The position numbers and the translations under genes were made by a program. Below, piece by piece: positions 43,174-53,849 of a stretch of DNA of 64,000 bases; the stretch's first letter is position 1, and each line of letters begins with the position of its first letter. The notes under the pieces were generated by a model that worked only from the letters and a program-made list of their open reading frames with translations, made no database searches and was not told where the DNA came from. The DNA is taken from contig CM045733.1 of NCBI GenBank assembly GCA_024760905.1, positions 21,700,501-21,764,500 of the forward strand. The letters are read 5' to 3'. Origin of the DNA: Plotosus lineatus (lineage: Eukaryota; Chordata; Actinopteri; Siluriformes; Plotosidae).

Positions 43174-43315
43174 ATTCAATGTAATAAGCACCCTGCTCCA
43201 ATAAGCATTTTTGGGTTTTTTTTTTTTTTTTTGGGGAGGTTACGTCTAATAACCGCCCATGTGTACTGGGAACAAAATAGTTGATCAAACTTACCAATTT
43301 TTTTCCATCAGTCTC

Positions 43316-43567
43316 TTCTTCTTCTTCTTCTTTTCCTTTTGGCTTTTCCCTTCAGGGGTCACCACAGCGAATCATCTGCCTCCATCTCACCCTATCCTTT
43401 GCATCTTCTTCTCTTATACCAGCTACCTTCATGTCCTGCTTCACTACATCCATGAATCGTCTCTTTGGTCTTCCTCTAGGCCTTCTGCCTGGTAGTTCCA
43501 ACCTCAGCATCCTACTACCAATATACTCACTATCCCTCCTCTGTACATGTCCAAACCATCTCAATCT
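43316..43567 (-). mobile_element. RTE LINE 3' end fragment
   Basis: Minus strand, coding the last ~70 residues (MRWFGHVQRRDSEYIGS..RPRGRPKRRFMD..C-GDP). It is inserted in element copy 2. The site is empty in copy 1 (about 3950-3965), with a short GTCTC/GTCCC duplication. Confidence 0.9.
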
Positions 43568-44249
43568 AGTCCCTGTAACGGTAAAATGAGGTGTTCACTG
43601 CCTGTAAAAGTGAGTTTTCACGGTATTTCAAGACTCCCTGCCACTGGGGAATGTCTACAATGTGCATCAGTCACAACACATTTGATCATTCCGCCATGCT
43701 TTATAAAACAGGAGAATATTTTGCTGTGTTCTCTTGGTGAATGTCCAACAAGATGAAACATTAGAAACTGCTACAGCAAAACTATGGGATGCTCTGAATG
43801 AATGGAGCGGTGAGCCAGATATGGACTTAACAGAAAGTGATGAAGGGATTCTCCATGTGCTTTTCAATGTGCCATGTGCTAAAGTTTATCATTGTGTTGA
43901 TTGGTTCAACATGTGCGACATTTATGTTGATTGGCTTGATTTTAACATCAGGGGAAAATATTTAAAGGAACAGCACCGGGAGGGAAAATTAAACGGTCTT
44001 TTTTTTTTTAATGATGCTTTTTTTTTTCCTGTTTATTTTCATCTTTCATGTAAATAATTTGGTTGATACCACAAAATGAATAACACAAAGTACCAGTAAA
44101 ACTCTTTTATTTATCTGTTATTATTCATGTTTTCCACTTCTATGGTAACAAGCACTTACCGTTCCACTCCGCTGGTAAGCATTTTAATAAGCGCCCACCC
44201 ACTCCAATTTTTTAAGTGCCCTGGGCGCTTTTCACGTCGAATACAGTAT

Positions 44250-44533
44250 ATCTAATTTAAATTCAATGGAAATAGTAAAATTTATGTCATCTTTTTATCA
44301 ACATTGACATGTTCCATTCAATCTGGCAGGTGAGGATGAAGCTCTGGTTAATTGTGTGCTTTGCACGCATGATGTTCTGGGTTCAGTTTGAGTTTATTGA
44401 ATATGATTGTGCAAAGAGATTAACATTGCACAGGCATTACGGTTGTCTGATGACATTTCTTTCATGAGCTTAATGGTCTTTCAAGGCTATGTGTGGGTAG
44501 TGTAGTCTCAGGCACTGGATTTTGACTTCAGTA
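44250..44533 (+). repeat. Composite tRNA-array repeat, locus 7a
   Basis: Spacer, degenerate Ala-like unit (about 44325-44392), the GTCTGATGACA block, and the start of a Leu-like unit (CTCAGGCACTGGATTTTG), cut by a LINE at about 44534. Confidence 0.8.
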
Positions 44534-46245
44534 TCTGTGGAGGTGACGGAAATATGAAGGACCTCTACACCATCACCAGGAAGCTCAGCGGGAAGTGCCC
44601 CAAGCCTGAAAGGCCAGTAAAAGGAAAATACGGGAAAGCCATACGCAGTGACGCAGGACAAAAGAACAGATGGAAAGAGCACTTTGAAGAGCTCCTAAAT
44701 CGACCAGCCCCACAAGACCCACCAGACATCCCAACAGCTGACAATGACCTCCCGATTGACTGTAATCCACCCAGCAAGAAGAAAATCATAAGAGATCTTA
44801 GACAGCTGAAGGCAGGCAAGGCTCCTGGACCAGACATCCTGGCAGAGGCACTGAAGGCAGACATGGACATCACTGCTAATATGCTCCACCCCCTCTTTGA
44901 AAAGATCTGGGGGGAAGAACAAGTGTTATAAGAGTGGAAGGAGGGATACCTCATCAAACTGCCAAAGAAAGGAGATCTCAGTAACTGTGCAGACTACAGA
45001 GGGATCACCCTATTGTCAATTCCTGGAAGGATCTTTAGCAAGATCCTACTAAACAGGATGAAAGACATCATTGACCCACAGCTTAGAGACCAGTAGGCAG
45101 GCTTCTGGAAAGACCTCCCATGCATAGATCAGATCATAATGCTACGCATCATCTTGGAGCGGTCCCTCGAGTGGAATACCTCTCTCTACATCAAGTTCCT
45201 CGACTATGAGAAAGCCTTTGGCAGTGTGGACAGAGCGACCCTATGGAAACTACTAAGACACCACGGAGTACCAGCAAAACTCACCGACACATCAGGATCT
45301 ACCAGCAGGGTAGTCTATGGAAGCTAGGTTTCTCATGCTTTCCAAGTTCAAACACCGGTCAGACAGGGATGCTTGTTGTCCGCTTTTCTATTCCTCCTTA
45401 CCATTGATTGGATTATGAAGGTATCCACATCACAGAGACGGAATGGCATACAATGGACTCTGTCCACAACTGGATGATCTGGACTTAGCTGACGACCTGG
45501 CACTGTTCTCACGTGCTCAACATCAGATGCAAGAAAAAACAAGCATCGTGGCAGAGACCTCATCTCAGGTAGGTCTGAACATTCATCAAGGGAAAAGCAA
45601 GGTCCTGAAAGTCAACACCACCAACGCATCCCCTATCATAGTGGGAGGCGAGGCATGAGAGGAGGTGGACAGCTTCACCTACCTCGGCAGCATCATTGAC
45701 TCCAAAGGAGGGACAGAAGTAAAGGCCAGGATAGCCTTTTAATAGCTCAGTAACATCTGGGCTTCAAAAGACCTATGAGTTAACACCAAGATAAGGCTCT
45801 TCAACAACAACGTGAAGTCTGTCCTACTATATGGAGCTGAAACATGGAAAACCACTGCCACCACCACAAAAAGATCCAGACATTCATCAATGGCTGCCTG
45901 AGATGTATCCTCCGGATAAGATGGCCCAACAGGATCAGCAACAAGGAAATTGTGGAAACAAACCAGGCAAAAGCCAGTAGAAGCTGAGATAAAACAACGT
46001 CCCTGGAGGTGGTTAGGCCACACTCTGCGCAAACCAGCCACCAACACAATAAGGCAAGCCCTGAGGTGGAACCCCCAAGGAAAAAAGAAAAGAGTTGCGC
46101 CAAGAAATACTTGGTGACGAGACCTGGACGCAGATGCCAAGAAGATAGCCACTCATGGGGTCAGCTGGAAAGACTGGCCCAGGACAGAGACAAATGGAGG
46201 GATCTTCTTGGTGGCCTATGTCCCAGTAGGGATGACAGGCTTGAA
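44534..46245 (+). pseudogene. LINE of a third lineage (RT and C-terminal domain)
   Basis: 5'-truncated non-LTR element. Motifs in order: GKAPGPD (about 44815-44835), LPKKGDLSNCADYRGITLLS (about 44961-45016), the first-Asp motif FLDYEKAFGSVDRATLW (45199-45249), the VRQGCLLSAFLF motif in frame near 45359-45395, and ADDLALFSRA (45490-45519) where the usual [YF]ADD reads LADD. Then follow FTYLGSIIDSKGG (about 45676-45714), LLYGAETW (45826-45850) and GHTLRKP (about 46017-46037). Stops at 44930, 45096 and others, and frameshifts near 45325 and 45880, kill it. The lineage resembles RTE-X/Nimb-type LINEs annotated across fish and invertebrates; assignment is tentative. Its flanks are the two halves of a Leu-like unit that is uninterrupted at 59430-59490. 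Confidence 0.8.
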
Positions 46246-46452
46246 TGAATCAGTGGTGTCCTTTCAAATTGCACGATGCCAGCTTTCCCTTTACTTTTTA
46301 TGTCCTGATGTTTGTGGGTCTGGCGACATATGCATTCAACTAAAAAAAATAAATTGCCTTTCCCCACCCATAATAATAGTTTTAATGAATGAACCTCAGT
46401 GTGCTCCACTTCTTTCTCCACTGACAGGAAGGCAATTCACATGTGTGAACAA
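46246..46452 (+). repeat. Composite tRNA-array repeat, locus 7b
   Basis: Right half of the Leu-like unit (CCTTTCAAATTGCACGATGCC) and spacer up to AGGAAGGCAATTCACATGTG, where Tc1 copy T3 begins. Confidence 0.8.
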
Positions 46453-48075
46453 CAGTGCTATGCAAATGTTTTTGTCCCCTGATCAATATCTGACATTTTT
46501 TGCACGTTCGTCACTGTCATCCATTTCAGATCAAGCAAACCTAAATATTATACAAAGATATGTATGCACAAGTAAATACAAAATGCGGTTTTCAGTGCCA
46601 GTTGCATTTATTAAGGGGGGGTAAAGAACATCTGAACCTACAAGGGCGCGTGTGAATAAGTAATTGCCCCCCAAACTGAATTGCTGGTTAAACTACCTTT
46701 TATAGCAATAACTGCAGTCATGCGTTTGCGATAAGAGGCAATGAGTCTTTCATATTGCTGTGATGGCATTTTTGGCAACTCTTCTCTGCAGAATTGTTTT
46801 TAGGATCACCCAGACTGGATGGTTTTCAGGCATTCAGGCATTTTTAAGGTCATAAGGTCATCCCACAACATTTCAATTTAGTTCACATTGAGAGTTTGAC
46901 TAGGCCACTCCAAAACCCTCATTTTGTTCTTTTTTAGCCATTCAGAAGTAGACGTGCTGGTATGCTTTGGATTATTGTCTTTCTGCAGAACCCAGGTGCG
47001 CTTTAGCTTGAGGTCTCGAACTGATGGACAGACATTCTTTGCCAGGATTTCATGGTAGCGAGCACATTTCATGGTTCCATCAATTGTGACAAGTAACCCA
47101 GGTCCTGAAGCAGCAAAGCAGGTGCAGTTCATCACACTTCCACCCCCATGCTTCACTGTTGGCACAATGTTCTTTTTTATCAAATACGGCATTCCTTTTG
47201 CGACAGATGTAACGGGATACATTTCTCCCAAAATGTTCAACTGTAGTGTCATCAGTCCAGAAGACATTTTCCAAAAAGCTTTGCTGATGATCAAGATGGT
47301 TCATGGCAAAACTGAGTCGTGCCTTGATATTCTTTTTGAGTCAACAGTGGCTTTCGCCTCGGAACTTTTCCATGGATGCCATTTTTGCCGAGTGTCTTTC
47401 TGATGGTGGAGTTATGAACATTGACATTAACCAAGGCAGGTGAGGCTTGTAGTTGTTTAGAAGTGGTTTTTGGACTTTGTGACTTCCTTTGTGACTTCTT
47501 CGGTTAGTCTGCATCATGCTCTTTGAGTAATTTTGGTAGGTCGGCCACTCATGTGAAGGATCACTACTGTGCCATGCCTTCTCCATTTATGGACAATGGC
47601 TCCGACAGTGGTCCGCTGGAGTCCCAAAGATTTACCAATGACTTTGTATCCTTTCCCGGACTGAGACATCTCGATAGTCTTCTTTTTTTGTTTGCTCTTG
47701 AAGCTCACTGGATCATGGCATGATGGTGTATGTCCAGTATGGCCTACCTCACCTTGTCAGACAGGTTTTATATTAGAGATCTTCTGATTGGAAATGTCTG
47801 GCGGCAATCAGCCTGGATGTGGCCATCAAATTGAACTCAGTTTTCAACAATAATAGGATTAATCACAATAAACTCACCTTTTAACAAGATTGCAATTGTA
47901 CTTTTTCACAGAGGTTCATGTAGGTTTATAGAGGATTTCTCGCTTAACAAATAAAATCACAACAGGAAAACTGCATTTTTTTTTATTCTTGGGTTATCTT
48001 TGTGTAAAGTTTAAATTTATTTGATGAGGTGTAAAAAAGTAAAAAAAAATGGACAAAAACTTTGACACAGCACTG
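46453..48075 (-). mobile_element. Tc1 transposon, copy T3, near full length
   Basis: Terminal repeats CAGTGCTATGCAAATGTTTTTG at 46453 and ..CAAAAACTTTGACACAGCACTG ending 48075, with TA at 48076-48077. The minus strand keeps most of the transposase in three frames: the N-terminal DNA-binding part (MSQSGKGYKVIGKSLGL at about 47670, HKWRRHGTVV), the first catalytic Asp in FWTDDTTVEHFG (about 47260-47230), the second in LQKDNNPKHTS (about 46990-46960), and the third, a Glu in IEMLW near 46875 after a stop. Transposase cuts and pastes DNA at TA sites. Frameshifts near 47290 and 47550 inactivate it. Confidence 0.9.
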
Positions 48076-48077
48076 TA

Positions 48078-49150
48078 GATCACGATGTGGTGAAGATGCG
48101 GTAAGCACTGTTCAGTTGTGATGGCTGTCTGATGACACCTATTTCATGAACTAACTGGCCCTTCAAGTCTGTGTGGGTGGGGTAGACACTGGGTTCAGGA
48201 GCTGGTTTAAGGCTCCAATTTATTTTGGACTGGGTTCAAATCCCACCTCTGCCAGTTCAATAGTTTCTCTTTTCGTGGCTCTTGCAAAACCCCCATCCTT
48301 CACTTGAATGGACACGCACTGGCATCCATCCAATGCATGAGCAAAATACTTTCTTGTCTCTCACAAAAAAACCCATAATTTTCAGATTCTCTGCTGAGCA
48401 CGATCAGGCTGAAAGAGGTTTCCGAGAGATTAGGGCGATGGATTGCTAAACAATTCTGCTCTGCATCCATGGGTAGGAATCCCAACCCTGTCATCTGAGC
48501 ATTCTTTCCTTTAAATTGGCAGAGTAGTTCTCATGAAGCATTGCTTTTGAAGAAACCTGTAAAAAAGTCTACCTGAGAGGGTTCAGGCAAAGTGACGGGC
48601 AGTCCAGATGATACATGAGTCTCTTTGTTGTGTCTTTTGCCACTTATTGACATGCAAGAAAACAGATTTAACTGTGTTACCATGAAATGAAATCGATTGA
48701 CATCCATGCTGTTGGGTACAGAGGTGAAGTTGAGGCGTTCTTGTAAGGAGATGAAAGAAGTGTCTATTTTGGAAAAGAGGGGAGCACTGTGCAGATATTC
48801 TGGTGGAAAGATTACATCACTTCTAAGACTGAACTGTGTCCGCAAAGTGCTTTGCTGTGGCCAAATGGTCCAAGTCACTGGATTTGGGCTCCAGGTTCTG
48901 TTGTGGTGAGTGCTCAAATCCAACTGCTGACACCTCCCTTTTACTTGTTTTTGTGCTCAAACGTTTGTGGGTCCTTTCACACATGCATATAATGAATACG
49001 AAAAGCCTTTCTGGTGAGCAACTTGGATCTCTTCCAGGACATAACTGCGTCCTGAAAACACTTTGCTGTGGGGAGTGTGGCTATGTGGTTCAAAGTGCTC
49101 AATTTAGTCTTCACTTGAGGTCTGGGGTCAGATCCCACAGCTGATAGCCT
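48078..49150 (+). repeat. Composite tRNA-array repeat, locus 8
   Basis: Order: GATGTGGTGAAGATG block, Leu-like unit (about 48170-48240), Ser-like remnant (about 48410-48492), long spacer, Leu-like unit (48850-48932), and one more Leu-like unit (about 49068-49147). It matches locus 4 and the window end. Confidence 0.8.
48850..48932 (+). pseudogene. tRNA-Leu-like pseudogene
   Basis: CTGGATTTGGGCTCCAG is a fully paired anticodon stem with loop TTTGGGC (anticodon TGG). The rest is degraded. Confidence 0.5.
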
Positions 49151-50198
49151 TCCCTTTACTTTTTTCTACTACCATATGTTTGCGCAATGAGCCAAGCATT
49201 GGGTAGGCATTATAGCTGCCCCACATCCTTTGTATGTGCAGGTTCTTCTTTGTTAAAAAGGGGAGGGGAGAGATTCAAGAGATGTGTCATAATTTTATGG
49301 GTTTTGCTTTGTAAAATGGGGCAGATTTGCATGATTTGGGCAGCTTGAACAGAAAGAAAAAGCACAAAAAAAAAAGAAAATGCTTCCAATTTTTTTCTCT
49401 TGTCTTTGAGCCACTGCAAATTTGTATTGTTTGAGCAGGACCAAAACTTTTTTCCAAGGCTGAGAATACAGACTATTCATCTCAAATTCAACTGAAGACC
49501 TTTGAAAATATCCTCAATTACCCTTGAAATGAAATTTGTTTGTACATTCAGCCATGATTGCTTCCATGTGAGCTTGGCTTTAAGATTGAGGTGCACTCAC
49601 TGCTATGATTTTTTAAAAGAGTCTGAAATGTTTCTTTTTTTAATTTTGGAAATTTTTTAAACAGTGCTTTTGGGCAGTATGGCAAGGGTGTAGGCTGGTC
49701 TAACCATGGAGGGGTGCACATCTTTGTTGACCGGAACTCAAGTCCCAGGGGCTAGAGGCCTAGCCCTTAAAGGAGTGTAGAGAAACACGAGAACAAATTG
49801 CACACCAGACTGTTTTAATTATATACATAATTTGGGGCATAATTAAAATTGGCACAGAGGTCTTATACATGATGTTATAAATCAGTTTACAGTTATAATG
49901 TACTGTACATTACAAAAATAACAATTTGTTACAGTCACCAGTTTTCCTTTTGACTGTTATGGTCATGCACAATTGATTTGTACTAGCTACTAGAGCACAA
50001 ATTAAGGTTTGATCAGAGACATTAGCTCAAGTCGCCTGGGGTGGATGGAAGCATAAATGTCAATTACTCAATCAAGATCTACAAGTTTAGTGTAGTGGAT
50101 GTTGATGAGTGCCAATGATGAAAGTCTCTCTTGACCCATGATTGCTCTCAAGTATGAATGGAGGTGCCGCACTGAACTTGCACTCCTTTCACATTCAC
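49151..50198. other. Unassigned region
   Basis: No gene or element recognised. It is rich in A/T homopolymers around 49360-49400. Part of 49500-49660 resembles the spacer at 24830-24970 (CATTCRGCCATG.TTGCTTCCATGTGAG). Confidence 0.4.
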
Positions 50199-50430
50199 AT
50201 ATACATCTCTACACAAACGGCATATGTACGAATATGCATGTACATGTAGCCGTAATACATGTACAATGTAGAAGGCAGTTTACTCTACAGTACATGGATA
50301 TGGAATAACCGACTTCTACTATAATCGGCCACATGCACATGATGCATGCAGTGAAAACCACCAGTCCCATACTCATACGCAAGGGAAAATACACTCTTCT
50401 AATGTGAATTTATATGGCTTTCTATGCATG
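50199..50430. repeat. Dispersed segment paralogous to 62340-62616
   Basis: Shared text: TATGCATGTACAT, GTAGAAGGCAGTTT, GCCACATGCACATGA, CAGTGAAAACCACCAGTCCC. Function and family unknown. Confidence 0.65.
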
Positions 50431-51109
50431 TCATTCTCACTTGTAAAATTGTGTAAAAATCTGCTGTATTGGCTCCTGTAACTGTACAGTTACCCCAAGG
50501 CATTCTGACCCCTGATCAATCTTTTTCTTACTTTTGCAATCTCCTTCTACACTATTGATTCCGAGGTAACATCGTCCAAGTTTGAGTAAAGTTGACACCG
50601 TGCAGTACATTCATAATCAAAGAGCATACTGCCTGCATCTTTATTATGACCACAATAGATTATCATAAGGATCTCTGACCATGCACTGGCTGCCTTATGC
50701 ATTGTATTGAACTTGCCCTGAAAACGTAAATGAAACAAGTCAGAGTGTTTGTTTTCTCAATCTCTTTTAACACTTTTTGTCAGTATATTTTAGATGTAAC
50801 CTCTATTGGACCCAGTTGAATTAGGGGTGTAATCCAGCATGAGCTACCCGCTTTGGCTTGTTGGACAGTTTCCGGTTCAATCACATGTTGCTTAAGATCC
50901 TCTCCATCTTGTTCTTTTAATCTATAAGGCCTCAAATTCCATCTTCTTTGCTTGTGCTTAGCCTCATTGACTTTTCTTGTGATCCCCGGTTGTCATCTTT
51001 ACTGTTGTCACTTCAGTTTTCTTATCCAGTATTTCGCTGAAAAGAAATTCTGAGTTGCATTCAAGGATTGGATACCATCTGCATTTTTATTGGTCAATTT
51101 CTGGAATAT
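50431..51109. other. Unassigned, with a second dispersed segment
   Basis: 50545-50720 is paralogous to 22125-22333. The remainder, 50721-51109, shows nothing I can name. Confidence 0.4.
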
Positions 51110-51449
51110 GTTTGTGCAGTGAAGCAAGCATTGCACAGGCGTTACAGCTGTCTGATGACACCTCTTTCATGAGCTTACTGGCCCTTCAAGCCTGTGCATA
51201 TGGATCATGTGACCAAGTGGTCTGAGGTGCTGTATATTGGCTCCAGATTTTTCAGGGGCATTGATCCAAATTTGACCGCAGCCAGTGGCTTAGTGTCTCC
51301 TTTCCGTGGCTCTTGCAATTCCTCAGCCCGTCATTTGAATGGACACTCACTGTTATCCATCCAATGCATGAGAAAAATACTTTCTTGTCTCTCACAAAAA
51401 CCTACGATTTTCATATTCTCTGTGGAAGATAATATGGGACAGGTCGAAA
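51110..51449 (+). repeat. Composite tRNA-array repeat, locus 9a
   Basis: GTCTGATGACACCTC block, a Leu-like unit (about 51205-51285) and spacer up to the point just before the Ser-like unit. RTE copy F is inserted there; the Ser-like unit continues at about 57384. Confidence 0.8.
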
Positions 51450-51456
51450 TGCAGCC

Positions 51457-52104
51457 GTGAGGGGGGCACAAACAAGTGCCCGCCCTCACGCCGGTCCCAA
51501 GCCTGGAGAAATGCAAAGGGTTGCGACAGGAAGGGCATCCGGCGTAAAACTTTTGCCAAAATACAAAATGCAAACCGTAAAGACAAATCTCACACCGGAT
51601 TGGTCGAGGCCCGGGTTAACAATGACCACCATCAGTGGTGTTAACCAACAGGGTGCTGGTGGAAATTGGACTACTGTTGGTCGAAGAAGGAGAGGTCGAA
51701 GCAGGAGAGGTCGAAGAAGGAGAGGTGGGAGGCGTGTCCATAAGCAGAGAGAGAAGAGGAAAAGCATGAGTTTAGGACTGAGAGTAGGGACTTTGAATGT
51801 TGGAACTATGGCAGGAAAAGGCAGAGAGCTGGCTGACATGATGCAGAGGAGGAAGGTGGACATACTGTGTCTTCAGGAGACCAAGTGGAAAGGTAGCAAA
51901 GCTAGAAGCTTAGGAGCGGGGTTTAAGTTGTTTTTTCATGGTGTGGATGGGAAGAGAAATGGAGTAGGAGTCATCTTGAAGGAGGGGCTGGTCAGGAATG
52001 TTCTAGAAGTGAAAAGAATGTCAGACAGAGTGATGAGTCTCAAGTTAGAAATTGAAGGTGTGATGTTGTTAGTGCTTATGCCCCACAGGCAGGATGTGAG
52101 CTAG
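51457..52104 (+). pseudogene. RTE copy F: endonuclease N-terminal part
   Basis: The APE-type endonuclease nicks target DNA to prime reverse transcription. It carries an Arg-rich leader (about 51688-51740), GTLNVGTMAGKGRELADMM with the first catalytic Asn (about 51790-51845), LCLQETKWKG with the catalytic Glu (about 51868-51897), and GKRNGVGVI. The frame is lost near 52070, before the AYAPQ and ADFN motifs, which continue in other frames; the GHVG block is altered near 52190. Confidence 0.85.
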
Positions 52105-53090
52105 AAGAAAAAGAAAGATTCTGGAGTGAGTTAGATGAAGTGATGCAGAGTACCCCCAGAGGTGAAAGAGTGGTCATTAGTGCAGACTTCAACAGACTTC
52201 TTGGTGGAGGCAACAGAGGGGACGAGGAAGTGATGGGCAGGTTTGGTATCCAAGACAGGAAATCAGAAGGACGGATGTTGATAATTTTTGCAAAAAAGGA
52301 CTGAAATGGCTGTGGGGAGTACGTTCTTCCAGAAGAGACAGGAGCATAGGGTGACAAATAAAAGTGGAGGTAGGAGTACACAGGTAGACTACATCTTGTG
52401 TAGGAGATGTAATTTAAAGGAAGTCAGTGACTGCAAAGTAGAAGTGGGTGAGAGTGTTGCCAAACAGCATAGGATGGTGGTGTGCAGGATGATGCTGATG
52501 GTAAGAAAGGTGAAGAAGGCAAAGGCAGAGCAGAAGACAAAGTGGTGGAAGTTGAAAAAGGAAGAGTGTCATGTTGTCTTCAAAGAGGAGTTGAAACAGG
52601 TCTTGGGTGGTCAGGAAGTGCTTCCAGATGACTGGAAAACTACAGCTAATGTGATCAGGGAAACAGGTAGAGAGTACTTGGTGTGTCCTCTGGAAGGACA
52701 GGAGATGAGGAAACTTGGTGGTGAAATGAGGAAGTGCAGGAGAGTGTACAAAAGAAGCGGTTAGCTAAGAAGAAGTGGGACATAGAGAGGACTGAAGGGA
52801 GTAAACAGGAGTACAGGGAGACACAGCATAAGGCGAAGATAGCAGTGTCAAAGGCCAAACAGAGAGCGTATAATAACTTGTATGCTAGGTTGGACAGTAA
52901 GGAGGGAGAAAATGATTTATGCAGGTTGGCACAGCAGAGAAATTAAGATGGGAAGGACGTGCAGCAAGTCAGAGCGATAGGACAGAGTAGGAAACGTGTT
53001 GACTGATGACACCAGTGTGCTGGGAAGATGGAAAGAGTACTTTGAAGAGCTGATGAATGAGGAAAATAAGAGAGGAAAAGAGTAGAAGAG

Positions 53091-53849
53091 GTGACTGTTG
53101 AGGACAAGGAAGTAGCAAAGATTAGTAAGGGTGAAGTGAGGAGGGCACTGAAGAGTGGAAAGGCAGTTGGTCCTGATGACATACCGGTGGAGGTATGGAA
53201 GGGTCTAGGAGAGGTTGCAGTAGATTTTCTGACAAGAACATTCAACAAGATCTTAGAGAGTGAGAGGATGCCAGAGGCATGGAGGAGAAGTGTGCTGGTG
53301 CCCATTTTTAAGAACAAGGGATATGTGCAGAGTTGTAGCAACTACAGAGGGATAAAGTTGATGAGCCCTACGATGAAGTTATGGGAAAGAATAGTGGAAG
53401 CTAGACTCAGGGCAGAGGTCAGCATTTGTGAACAACAGTTTGGTTTCATGCCAAGAAAGAGCACCACAGATGCAGTGTTTGCTTTGATTATGTTAATAGA
53501 GAAGTACAGAGAAGATGAGAAGGAGCTGCATTGTGCCTTTGTGGATCTAGAGAAAGCATATGACAGGGTGCCGAGAGAAGAACTGTGGTATTGCATGAGG
53601 AAGTCTGGAGTGGCAGAGAAGTATGTTAGAGTGGTGCAGGACATGTATGAGAGATGTAAGACAGTGGTGAGGTGTGCTGTCGGTGTGACAGAAGAGTTCA
53701 AGGTGGAGGTAGGACTGCATCAAGGGTCAGCTCTGAGCCCCTTCTTGTTTGCTATGGTGATGGACAGCCTGAAAGACGAGGTTAGACAAGAATCTCCATG
53801 GACTATGAAGTTTGTAGATGACATTGTGATCTGTAGTGAGAGCAGAGAA
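53091..53849 (+). pseudogene. RTE copy F: reverse transcriptase
   Basis: RT fingers and palm: GKAVGPDDIPVEVW, LVPIFKNKG, NYRGIKLMS, QQFGFMPRKSTTDAVFAL, then the first catalytic Asp in FVDLEKAYDRVPRE (about 53538-53580), LHQGSALSPFLFAMVMD (about 53715-53765) and the catalytic pair in KFVDDIVICSE (about 53809-53840), where the usual FADD reads FVDD. Copy E interrupts the ORF immediately after ESRE. Open for 250 residues up to that point. Confidence 0.88.

Larger units (their letters stand above)
42804..44249. mobile_element. pogo/Tigger-like DNA element, copy 2, with SINE and RTE inside
   Basis: The left end CGTATTCAATGTAATAAGCACCC and the complement of the right end (..GCGCTTTTCACGTCGAATACAG, to about 44248) form an imperfect 23-bp inverted repeat. 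Inside are a short frame with ETATAKLWDALNEWSGEPDM (about 43758-43818), shared with copy 1 at 3905, and two insertions: a SINE (42825-43173) and an RTE 3' end (43316-43567). The acidic peptide may be the end of a lost transposase. Confidence 0.65.

Noticed and set aside
49151..50198. Possible hAT or other transposon body
   Set aside because: I could not find terminal repeats, a target duplication or transposase motifs.
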